Positions 54,440 through 64,000 of a DNA stretch of 64,000 nucleotides are shown one piece after another. The position numbers and the translations under genes were made by a program. The number at the start of each line of letters is the position of its first letter. Within the stretch, counting starts at the first letter, position 1. A model generated the notes under the pieces. The model was not told where the DNA came from, ran no database searches, and saw nothing but the letters and a program-made list of their open reading frames with translations. The stretch lies in the NCBI GenBank assembly GCA_036365515.1, contig CM070874.1, forward strand, positions 28,397,862 to 28,461,861, read 5' to 3'. The DNA comes from Torymus aiolomorphi. Lineage: Eukaryota; Arthropoda; Insecta; Hymenoptera; Torymidae.

Positions 54440-55485
54440 GTTAATAGGGGTAGCCACACCCACTAAAATTTAAATATTTTTTATTTTTTTAAATTTTAAT
54501 AGTAAATATGAGTCAAAATAAGCATTACAAAATTAAAAATCCAAAGGAATGTTGTGATTAATTTTTTTAATCACTAAAAGATAAGTAACTAAATAGGGGT
54601 AGCTCATCCCTGCTATGTGTTTTTTTTAAACCTCGAAACAGGTCAACTATAATTTTTAATTGTCTTTACAACATGGCATTTTTTTACCAAATATGGCTCG
54701 TCAAAACTTTGTTATTTCAAAAACAGGGTAAAAAAAATTATATTTACCCCCATAAAAATAGGGGGTCCAACCCCTTATCATTAAAACTGTGTCCAAATAC
54801 TCGTCTTTTTATAAGAAACAAATAGGTGTTGGTTCCATTAAAAAATTCCGATTCCATCTCGAGATATTAAAAAAAACTGTTTTTGGGGGGAATTTTAAGG
54901 GTGGCTTTCACCCCCAGATGTCTTTCTCCACAGATAAAAAAATACGTGTCAAATATTTTTCGATACTCTAACCAATTGCAAAGTTTCATGAAAATCGGAG
55001 GCAGACACTAACAAAAAGGTAATTAATTAAATTAGGGGTAATTCACCCCGTCAAAGTGTTGTTATTTTTAAATCCCGAAACAGTTCAACCATAATTTTCA
55101 ATTTTCTTTATAACATGGCAATTTTCAATAAAATTTAGCTCATTAAAACATTTTTATATCAAAAATATAAGGAAAAATATCATATTTACCCTTATAAAAA
55201 AATAGGGGATGCAACCCCCAGCTTTAAAACTGTGCCGAAAAACTCAATTTTTGATAAGAAACAAATAGGGGTTGGTTTCATTAAAAAATTCCGATTCCAT
55301 CTTGAGATATTAAAAAAAACGGTTTTTGGGGTGAACTTTAAGGGCGGTTTTCACCCCTTAGATGTTTTTCCGCAGATAAAAAAAAAAATGTGTCGAATAT
55401 TTTTTGAAACTCTAGTCATATGCGAAGTTTCATGAAAATCGGAGGCGGACACCAAGTATCCTTTCCTTGTCAGTATTTGGAGTTA
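54440..55485 (+). repeat. Dispersed noncoding repeat, tandem copies B and C
   Basis: Copy B (about 54490-55015) and copy C (about 55030-55485) are direct repeats related to copy A at 19478-20010. Each begins near (A/T)TAGGGGTA and ends near CATGAAAATCGGAGGC(A/G)GACAC. A further partial start occurs at about 54448 (ATAGGGGTAGCCACACCC). Short frames (54789, 55232) are repeated artefacts. Confidence 0.8.
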
Positions 55486-55860
55486 TACGAGTTATCAATA
55501 AAAAATTAAATAAAATTATAAAAAGTAAAATAACATAAAAATTATTACATAACTTTCATATTTCAAGTTTAACATTTAATTTTTAATTAACAGGTTCAGT
55601 ACTGTACGATCCAAATATGATACATGAAACTTGCCATACCTACTTTAGATTGCTATAAAAGAAAAAAACATCTAAAACATTTGTTCATGATACATTTCAT
55701 ATCAAACATATTAATAAAAATTACTAGAAAATAAAACGAAAACGTTTTCAATTTTTTTTTTGTTCTTTGTAAGCATAATGTATTTTTTCTTATACATTAT
55801 CCGTATTAATACTGTTAAAAATAACTGCGTGTTATTAAATCTTTTATTCCCACCTCTACA
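55486..55860. other. AT-rich noncoding stretch
   Basis: Nothing recognised. Confidence 0.4.
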
Positions 55861-56343
55861 ATAATGGCCATTTTGCAGCCTGAAAAGCGGGGCAAAAGTG
55901 GCGTCTGATTCCCTCTTTAACTTTATTCCCGCATAATGTGGGAATAAAATAAATTAGCGGGAATAAAGTAACATAGTCTAATTTTTTACGCATACTATGC
56001 GTAAAATTCAACTTTACACAATCAAACGATACGACGACGTGCTTTACTCATACTATAATAGTACATTACGCAACTAGTACGTAAAGCGAGTCATTTTAGC
56101 ACGGGTATTGTTACTCGCTTCGCTCGGGCGACAAGATACTCGTGCAATGATTACTGGCTTTCGGACGTGTTGCGTTTACTATATTTATAACTGAGCGCGT
56201 GAAACTCTACGTTAAATGCCTGTTCAGCGTGGGTAAAGTATCCGGATTTCTTTCACGAGTGCGTAAAGTGAGCACTTTACGCACTGAGTGCGTGAAGAAC
56301 TCACTTTACGCACTACTTCACGCACCGAGTGCGTAAAGTAAAC
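55861..56343. repeat. Cluster of palindromes with GCGTAAAGTG units
   Basis: GTGCGTAAAGTG (56259-56270) is exactly inverted at 56273-56284, and GTGCGTAAAGT-like units recur at about 56290-56340. A TCGCTTCGCTCGGG core lies at about 56127. The Copia element inserted into the last unit; the remainder of the same kind of sequence continues at 62911. Confidence 0.65.
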
Positions 56344-56576
56344 TGTTGGGTTTTAGGCAGTAACACCTTGTATACTGCGGACTCTGGTAGAGAGGGGAGG
56401 GGCGCGGAGCGCTGAAGCGAGCGCTGGGCGAGCGCGCCAGCAGTCGGACTGGATCCGTTGTCAGAGGAAGTCTTGTGTATGTAAGAGAGGTGCGAAGCAT
56501 TGAATAAAGTCCTAGTTTACTTAAATTGTATTGTGTTCCTCTTTATTGCGTACTCCTACCTACCAATATCCCAACA
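56344..56576 (+). repeat. Copia 5' LTR
   Basis: 233 bp, TGTTGGGTTTTAGGC to AATATCCCAACA, with TGTTGG/CCAACA terminal inverted repeats. Has AATAAAG near 56502. Confidence 0.92.
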
Positions 56577-56590
56577 GGTTATGGGCCGGT
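56577..56590 (+). promoter_or_regulatory. Copia primer-binding site
   Basis: GGTTATGGGCCGG immediately follows the LTR; with the preceding bases it matches the internal initiator-Met-tRNA primer site typical of Copia elements. Confidence 0.8.
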
Positions 56591-57590
56591 AGGAAACGCT
56601 TCCATTGCGCAAATGCTTTTGGATTTGAGAAGTGCTAAGACGGGAGGTGCTCGCGTGTGTGCGTTAAGTGAGACGGAAGACAGGGCTCAAGGGCAGGAGA
56701 GAGTATCTCCCTGTTCGCATTTCACCTCACCACGCAGCCCCAGGAAGCAGCGACTGTATCAGGGCGGTTAATCGAGGCGAAAATGGCGGCTGGTGGGCCA
56801 GGTGAAACGACCGATAAAGGTATGTAAGAATAGTGAGAAGTGAAGTGCGAAAGTGATTCGGTCGAAAAGGCGCGAAAACTAGGAGTCGTGAAAAGTAAGA
56901 AAAACGCGCGGAAAGTAAGAAATGAAAAGCACGAATCGAAACGGAAATTTCGAGTGGAGACGCACGGAAAGATAGAAATGAAAAGCGCGAACTGAAAAGT
57001 GTAAAATTTTGAGTAGAAAGACACGCAGAAAGTGAGAACAGAAAAACGCGAGTCGAAACATGTAAAATTTCGTGGAACCGGACGGCGCGCGCAACAGGCG
57101 TCGAGTGTCATGGCATAGCCTCGTGGCTTCCGTCTTCCCGCCAAGAGAGCGCCATGTATGAGGAGAGAAGGTAAGCCGGGCGCGAGCGGCGGGAGGGGAG
57201 GGAGTGCGCTTATGGCATCGACGCGTGTCAAGAGGCTCGCGCGCAGCGGCAGCGCGCATGAAAAGAGAGCCGACGGCCGTCCGTATGTACGGAGAGAGAG
57301 AGTGGTCGTGGTGATAAGGTAAGGCGCGGCAGCAAACGCGCACAGCAGAGTATAGGCTCGCGAGGAGGGGGAGCGCGTACGTCAACACACAGAGGTTTGC
57401 CGATGAGAGTAGCGAGTGTGCAACGTGTTCAGCGCGAATACGAGAGAGAGAGAGAGAGAGAAACTCGATGCGCGCTGCGAAGAGGGAACACATACATAAA
57501 CGCGCTGTGGAAGAGGCGACGGTGCGGTGTCGGCGGAGCTCGCGCGTAGCGGCGACACGTATGCACGAAGAGAGAGAGAGAGAGAGAGAG

Positions 57591-58085
57591 AGATAGATAG
57601 ATAGATAGATAGATACGATTTATTTGCCTTCGCGGCAAAATAATTAATACAGAATTTATACAGTGTATAACTTAAAATAAAATACAGTAAAATAAGATAT
57701 AATAAAAATATATAAAAATAAAAGTAATACAACCTGATACAAATATATAAATTATACATAAAAATATGTTTGTCTACGAGGACCTTCAATTACGATAAAA
57801 AAATAATAAAAAAGAACCATATGATAAAATAAAAATATAATACATAAAAATCATTAAAAATCACGAGGACCCTTCATTAAGACAAAATAAATAAATAAAA
57901 CTAGAGAAAATATCACAGCTGGTACTATACGCTAAAAGGAAAATAATTACAGTTATACATTAACCATTTCATAAAATATCACAGTAAGGTATCACAGCCG
58001 CTTAGTCAAAAAATCACAGATCAAAGTTAATCCGCAGTCTAATACTAAACTAGATAAAGGTCCCCGCACTGGCAGCTCTAAGCAT
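57591..58085 (-). mobile_element. Nested LINE 3' end with (TATC)n tail
   Basis: In minus orientation the segment ends CCGCGAAGGCAAATAAATCG followed by about six TATC repeats (57591-57615 on +), a typical 3' end of insect non-LTR retrotransposons. The upstream 470 bp are AT-rich untranslated sequence; no RT remains, so the copy is strongly 5' truncated. It landed between GA arrays. Confidence 0.6.
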
Positions 58086-58119
58086 CCTTATAGAGAGGCT
58101 AGGCGTCGAGAGAGAGAGA

Positions 58120-58217
<98 letters not shown>

Positions 58218-58606
58218 CGCTGGCCGCGCAAAGGTGGTATGCGCGGAGAAGACGGCACGCGATGTGTGAGTGCAGTGTCGGTGGCTGCGCTGAAAAGCAG
58301 CGCGCGATAGGATAGCCATAGATAGATAGAGGGAGAGAGAGAAGGAGAGAGAGAGCGCGAGAGAGCGACGTGAAAAAGTAGAACGACAGACGTGGTGGGA
58401 GCTAGCGGGCGCCGCGATAGCCCCGTAAGGCAGAAATCGTCGAGAGGTGTTCGAAGACGGGACGTCCGGCGCGGCACACGAGAGATGCGACGAGAGAGTT
58501 GGCGCGGTGCTGTATGCTGTGCGTGCACACTGTAGGTAACAGAGTGTGCGTGAGACGAGAAAAGGCGAGCTGATAGTTGCCGCGCACATGTACGGTGCAC
58601 AGCGCG

Positions 58607-58808
<202 letters not shown>

Positions 58809-59659
58809 TACGCGCTGCGGGATAAGCAGACGAGCGTAACAGCACATCAGGCAGGCGCGCCGAATGTGTCGGCGCGGGGCTGTGTGCTGTGCTCGCGCAA
58901 CATACGTAGCTATGTGTGCGTGAGAGGAGAAAGCGCCTCTGAAACACACGACCGATGCTTGCTAGCGGCATCGTGTCAACGTGGGAGGAGGTCGCTTAAC
59001 AACACGGTCTCGAACTAGTGGGGGTGAGACAAGAGAGAAGCGAGTGTGCACACGCCAAGATGAGTAATTAAGTCGCATAAATAAAAGTCAGGACGTCAAA
59101 ACTAGTTCTAGGAGACATTGTAAGTCGCCTTAAAGGAGTAGAGATAAGTCAAGCTGAATATTGAGACGAAATATTTAACAGCTAAAACAAGCCGTGTTGT
59201 TGGTGAAGGCGCAAACGTAGAGGTCAGAGACGCCACGATTCGAATCGATAGAGATAAGAAAAAGATGCGAATATAGCTATATGAAAAATAAGAGATGAGG
59301 AAAAGATGAGAATTTAGTTAGTGAAAGTCACGCGCAAAAGGAGACTGAGGAGAAATAAAGGAGGCATATAAATATGTATATATAGACTTATATATAAATA
59401 TATGCAATTAATTAAGTAGAACTTGTATATGCAAATTTAAAAGTGTGAAAGAGAAAGAGAGAGATAAGAATTAATTAAAGTTAGAAAGCTAAAGTTAAGT
59501 AAAATATGATAATTATAAACTAAAGTAAATGTGTGTATTTTACAGGTTGGATTGACGAGGTTCAACGGGTGTTCGGTGAGGTGTGGGTGCAGGAGCAGCT
59601 GCACTCGGAGTATCGAATTCATGTTCTCTGATCAAAAAATCGTGAGAATAGTTCACAAA

Positions 59660-62340
59660 ATGAGCGATGACCTATATTTCTATGTAGAGTCCTGAAATGA
59701 GATACCTGAAATTAAGTTAGTTGACGACAAACACAAGGTGAGAAACATAGTAAGCGCATTGATGAGAAATATTAAGCAAAGATTCTTGATATAAAAGAGC
59801 CTAGAGAGATTCTAATTAAATTAAAAGAATATAAAACACTAGAGACAAGAGTTACAAGTGTGTCTGCTAGAAAAGAGTTGTATGAGTGGAGATTTAATCC
59901 TAAGAGAGAAATGGCTGCCAAGTTCTGGGACAAAATCGAGGAAAGTTCGAATATATGAGAATGTTCAAGATGCTGGTAAAATATCAGAAAAAGAAAAGAG
60001 AGATATTTTTAAGCATGCCATTGTTGATGCAGTGCCAGGCATTGAAGTTTTCAACAGTCTTAACAGACAAACAACTGGGCAAGATGTGTCCTATTTGCAA
60101 CTAAAAGATTAATTGTTACAGGTTGAAAATACAATCAGGCCCAGAGAAGCACCAAAGGCAGACATGTTTGCGAGGCGAGGTCATCGCAGAGACGGCGGTC
60201 GAAGCCGTGGAGATATGAGAGGAGCTAACCGTAACCAAACCAATGTATCAGAGACAAGATGCTACTCCTGTGGCCTTGTTGGTCACTTGATTCGGAGCTG
60301 TCCCACACCCGGGCAGCTGCCCGGGTCCTAGCAGCCCAGACAGGGCAGCCCAGTCTGCTATGTCTGCCATAAACCCGGCCACGAGGTCAGAGACTGTACG
60401 AACCGAAAGAGAGAGGGAGAGCGACATGAAGAAGTCTCTGAAAAACGAACAAGACGAAACTAGAGACGGTCGGACATTGAAATCGAAGGAGAAAATCGCA
60501 ATACAGGTGCATCCAATTCTACAGCACGTGGCAGAGCCAGCGCACGAGGCTCTGGAAGCAGAAGTCGTGGAGACAGAGGTCGAGGCAGCCGTGCCTCGCG
60601 CAACAGGACTATGAGAGACGCGAGAGACGAGTAAGGAGGAGAAGATGAGGACGAAGGTAACTCATTAGATTGGTGTTTAGTTAAGAAAGATAAAAGCGAT
60701 GTATTAGTGAAATTTATAGCTGATTTTGGAGCGACAGAGCATTTGAGTAGGTCAGAACTGATTTTTGAAAATTTAGACGATAATGTCAATCACACTGTGA
60801 GATGTACCAATAAAGATAATTCTTTAAGAACACCAGGCTCGGGATCAGTTAAATTCAAAACAGACAGAGGAGGATAGTTTGCATTATAAGATGTTGTATA
60901 TTTGAAAGAATTATCCGAAAATTTGTTGTCTCTGAGACAATGTGTTGATCAGGGATTACAGATCTATTTAGATAATCAAAAGATAAATATCTATGATCCA
61001 TTTACTAAAGAAAGATTATTATCAGGAGTTTATAGAAATCCCTTCTGGATTATAAAATTGAAAGAAATTAAGAACAAAGATGAGGTAAAAGAAAGATATA
61101 AATCAAGCGTTTTAGTTAGTACTAGATGTAAATCTAAACTAAATTCGAATAAAGTCAGTCAACCAAGCAAGTTAGAAATAAATGAGAAAGAAAGTAAAAT
61201 TGTCAAAGAATTAGATCTAGTGTCCACTGGAGATAATAGAAAAGTTCATAATGTAAATTTCGAATTAAAAGATGGGGAGTTTGAAGAACTTAAAGAGATC
61301 AGAGATGAAAATTCAGATGAGATAGAAAGTAGCAAAACAATAATTAGGCACATGACTAGGCATGTGAAATTTTTAGAAAACAAAGTGTATAGGAAAATTA
61401 AAAAGGGAGATCAGAGGGAGTTTCTGATTCGGACAGTGACACAGAGTCAGGTGCGAATGAAAGAGATATAACGTATCATGCATTGCTAGCTAAAATACCG
61501 GGAGATCCTCAAACTTATCGACAGGCGATTAACTCAGCAGAGGGAGAAAATAGGAAGTGGGCTGTAGAATCTGAATTAAATTCAATTAAAGATAAAGGAG
61601 TGTTTGAGGTTGTGAAAAGAGAAAACTTGTTAAGGGGCAAAGCTAACAATAATATTCTAGATTCTAGGTGGATTTTTAAATATAAAAAAAGGAAGAAGCA
61701 TGTAATACAAAATATAAAGCCAGATTAGTCATGAGGGGGTTTAAATACAGAAACAATTATGAATTGAGAGAAACATATACGCCAGTCTCTAGATTGCTAT
61801 TAGTTAGATGTTTATATTATTCTAAATTGATGAGTGTTGATGAAGGGACATAATAAGTGTAAATTCGAACACACCTTAAATAGATTAAGTGAGTTATTCG
61901 TAGTTAAAATCTGGGTCAGCCAAAAGAATTCTTGGGAATTAAGACAGAACGAGATTAGATTTGTCAAAAGTTGAAATTGAGTCATGGAAAGTATACAACA
62001 AACATGCTTAAGAAATTAGGAGATGAAAATGTTCACTCAGTAGCAGCACCCTTGGCAGAACGAGTGGTGCAGAATTTGTCAGGGACAAAATATTACGAGT
62101 TAATATATGAGACTGAGTTGGAAGGACTGGTGACTCATTCGGATGCGAGCCCGACAAACGGCAAAACATTCTTACAACGTGTGGTTTGTAATTAACACCT
62201 ATGGTGACTCTGTAGCAAGGAGACCGATTCAATAGACGAGTGCTGCGCTGTTCTCATACAAAGCAGAATATGTAGAGTTGAGTGGGACTTGCCGAGATTC
62301 GATGGCATTACACTACTCAGTGAAACTATTATTAAATGAG
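59660..62340 (+). pseudogene. Copia gag-pol, integrase missing
   Basis: The ATG at 59660 (MSDDLYFYVES) is followed by several stops. The same frame carries gag helices, CCHC knuckles CYSCGLVGHLIRSC (60260-60301) and CYVCHKPGHEVRDC (60356-60397), an RG/SR-rich tail, and the protease (FIADFGATEHLS, with Phe in the D-S/T-G-A position) to about 61471. A linker rich in Lys/Glu follows. The RT start (DPQTYRQAINSAEGENRKWAVESE...SRWIFKYK, 61495-61700, other frame) and an RNase H end (KAEYVELSGTCRDS, about 62262) remain. The integrase core and RT catalytic YVDD box were not found. The 20-bp perfect palindrome ACCCGGGCAGCTGCCCGGGT sits at 60307-60326 between the knuckles. Confidence 0.82.
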
Positions 62341-62678
62341 ATGGGTATTCTAAGAATGTGTTTTCTTCTAGGGATAATATGACAACACAGGATTTAGTGA
62401 GAAAATTTCATTAAAGGTTAATATTCAAAATACTTAATAAGAATGATGTTTAATAATTTGTTCTGTTTACAGGAGAGAAAGAGAAATCGGACGACGAAGA
62501 GTGACTTGTCTCACAGCACCGTGGAGAAAATTGGGGAAGATGAGATCAACCAAAACATAAGACAGAAGATAGTCAAAATTTCAGTATTAAGCGCGATATT
62601 AATTTAAAATTTATTAGAGAATGTTTGTAGTTACCAGAGTACGTTATTAATGTATAAAAGGATGTGCCTGAGAGGGAG

Positions 62679-62910
62679 TGTTGGGTTTTAGGCAGTAACA
62701 CCTTGTATACTGCGGACTCTGGTAGAGAGGGAAGGGGCGCGGAGCGCTGAAGCGAGCGCCGGGCGAGCGCGCCAGCAGTCGGACTGGGTCCGTTGTCAGA
62801 GGAAGTCTTGTGTGTGTAAGAGAGGTGCGAAGCATTGAATAAAGTCCTAGTTTACTTAAAGTGTATTGTGTTCCTCTTTATTGCGTACTCTACCTACCAA
62901 TATCCCAACA
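62679..62910 (+). repeat. Copia 3' LTR
   Basis: 232 bp, preceded by the purine tract GAGAGGGAG at 62670-62678. Confidence 0.92.
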
Positions 62911-63352
62911 TAAACACTTTACGCACTAATGAAAAAAGGGGTACTTTACTCACGCTAAATGGGCATCTAAAGTCGAGTTCTACGCACACGGGTGAAATTT
63001 TTATGACCTCGTGATCCTCCAACACTCAGACTGGTTGATATGCCGACCCTCGTGCGTATTGATCACTCGGTGCGTGAAGTTCAACTTTACGCTCTAGTGT
63101 CGAAAACTATTTCAAATCTATGAAGTGGCCACAGTGGCGATGGGAATAAAGTACTACATGTAAGACGGGACTAAAGTCGATCATTCCCTTGTCGCTTCGC
63201 TACGCTCGCTCGGGCAGCAAACATACTAATAATGTATATCGCGTTAATATAAAATCGCGGTCGCTGTCAGCAGTTTTGTAAGCGCTTGACGAAATTACGC
63301 GTAAGCGCCCGACTTACGCGTAATACTTATTTCATCTTTTTATCTTCACGTC
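62911..63352. repeat. Palindrome cluster, other side of the Copia insertion
   Basis: Continues the GCGTAAAGTG-type repeats interrupted at 56343. Contains TCGCTTCGCTACGCTCGCTCGGG-like core (about 63187) and a perfect hairpin ATTACGCGTAAG (63294-63305) / CTTACGCGTAAT (63313-63324). Confidence 0.65.
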
Positions 63353-63540
63353 GGGTATAAAAACCGTGTCCAAACGAGGAGACGAGGTCACTCCCGACTT
63401 CCTCCGGCGCGCCGCTGCATAGTCGATTACGGCCGAAATACTGGAGAGTCGAGTACCCGCTACAAGGTTCTAGAGTCAAGACGGCATCACCGGCCCACGA
63501 ATCAATGAAAAACTCAACAAAGAATTCAGATTAATTGTAA
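63353..63540 (+). promoter_or_regulatory. Candidate TATA promoter and noncoding first exon
   Basis: GGGTATAAAAACC near 63353-63365 is followed about 30 bp on by an initiator-like TCACTCC. The sequence is mixed-GC up to a GTAAGTTTAC donor at 63538. The only ATG in between gives nine codons. It may be the start of a host transcript running out of the window or a promoter of another element. Confidence 0.35.
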
Positions 63541-64000
63541 GTTTACGCTGAAAAGCTTCGTTGCAATATTGCATCAAAAGCGTAACTTAGAGTATAATTA
63601 TTTATATTTAACTTAACTATTTGTACACGAAAAGCTTCAGTACATAATTGTACCGAAATGTAAAAAATAATATATAAATATTGTTACAATCACACAGACA
63701 CACAACAAATAGTAACAACTATTTATAAAAACAAGGATGTAATTTATTCAAGATAAATAACACAAAAGATTAAATGTGTCATCAACAAGCTTTCGACTCA
63801 ACTAACTGAAAAACTAAATTGAATCGAGAACAACAAACTAATCGCTTAGCAACGCTTTTGTTCTTTCCATCTTCGATGACAATAGACTAATACATAACAA
63901 TATATAAACCATTCTGTAATCTTTATTTCCTTAAACCTAGAAAAGTGGGAGCTCACGAGCGAGGCAGACTCCCAAGACATTTAATTATAAACACATATAT
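63541..64000. other. AT-rich noncoding end of the window
   Basis: An imperfect repeat, GAAAAGCTTCGTTGCAATATTGCA (63550) and GAAAAGCTTCAGTACATAATTGTA (63628), is visible. No gene. Confidence 0.4.

Overview
The window looks like arthropod nuclear DNA, most likely insect. It is AT-rich, has GT-AG introns, and carries two exons of the autophagy gene Atg9. Nearly all other recognisable coding sequence is transposon or virus derived: Polinton/adintovirus-like, Penelope-like, BEL/Pao, Copia, Gypsy, pogo-like and Transib/RAG1-like. Order-level placement is not secure; a hymenopteran would fit but is a guess. No rRNA, tRNA or CRISPR array was seen.

Layout. 0-4 kb: a foldback repeat, a spliced Transib/RAG1-like C-terminal gene whose intron holds a piggyBac-type MITE with TTAA duplications, and a Penelope-like endonuclease scrap. 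4.1-6.1 kb: an unrecognised, apparently spliced acidic/proline-rich gene. 6.2-13.5 kb: a decayed but nearly colinear Polinton/adintovirus-like element. It holds the protein-primed DNA polymerase C-terminus and a small gene (+); a two-way terminator hairpin; integrase C-terminus, a conserved unknown and packaging ATPase (-); then minor capsid with PLA2-like domain, adenain-like protease, penton-like capsid, major capsid, an unknown and a 25-residue putative myristoylated peptide (+). 13.7-16.6 kb: palindromic repeats and a Gypsy gag-protease relic. 17.5-18.3 kb: the two Atg9 exons on the minus strand. 19-32 kb: repeats with almost no genes, including a 1.24-kb Penelope-like insertion with a 16-bp target duplication, a 314-bp tandem array and a 957-bp tandem duplication.

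32.1-35.7 and 49.8-52.7 kb hold two copies of a second Penelope-like family, which keep complementary parts of the coding region plus long pLTRs containing hammerhead-like motifs. 38.4-41.6 kb is a large palindromic repeat split by a complete 7.67-kb BEL/Pao element (41589-49255, TSD TCTAT); the far side of the split repeat resumes at 49256. 52.8-54.3 kb is a pogo-like transposase pseudogene followed by copies of a noncoding dispersed repeat. 56.3-62.9 kb is a 6.57-kb Copia element (TSD TAAAC) whose unusually long leader is full of (GA)n tracts and a nested antisense LINE 3' end. The last kilobase has further palindromes and a TATA-type promoter candidate.

The genes do not form a working host pathway. 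The biological units are the capsid/packaging gene set of the virus-like element, the retroelements, and one possible host gene (Atg9). Apart from Atg9 and the Transib-like gene, almost every sizeable ORF has in-frame stops, frameshifts or lost catalytic residues. All family names come from recognising motifs by eye; no searches were run.
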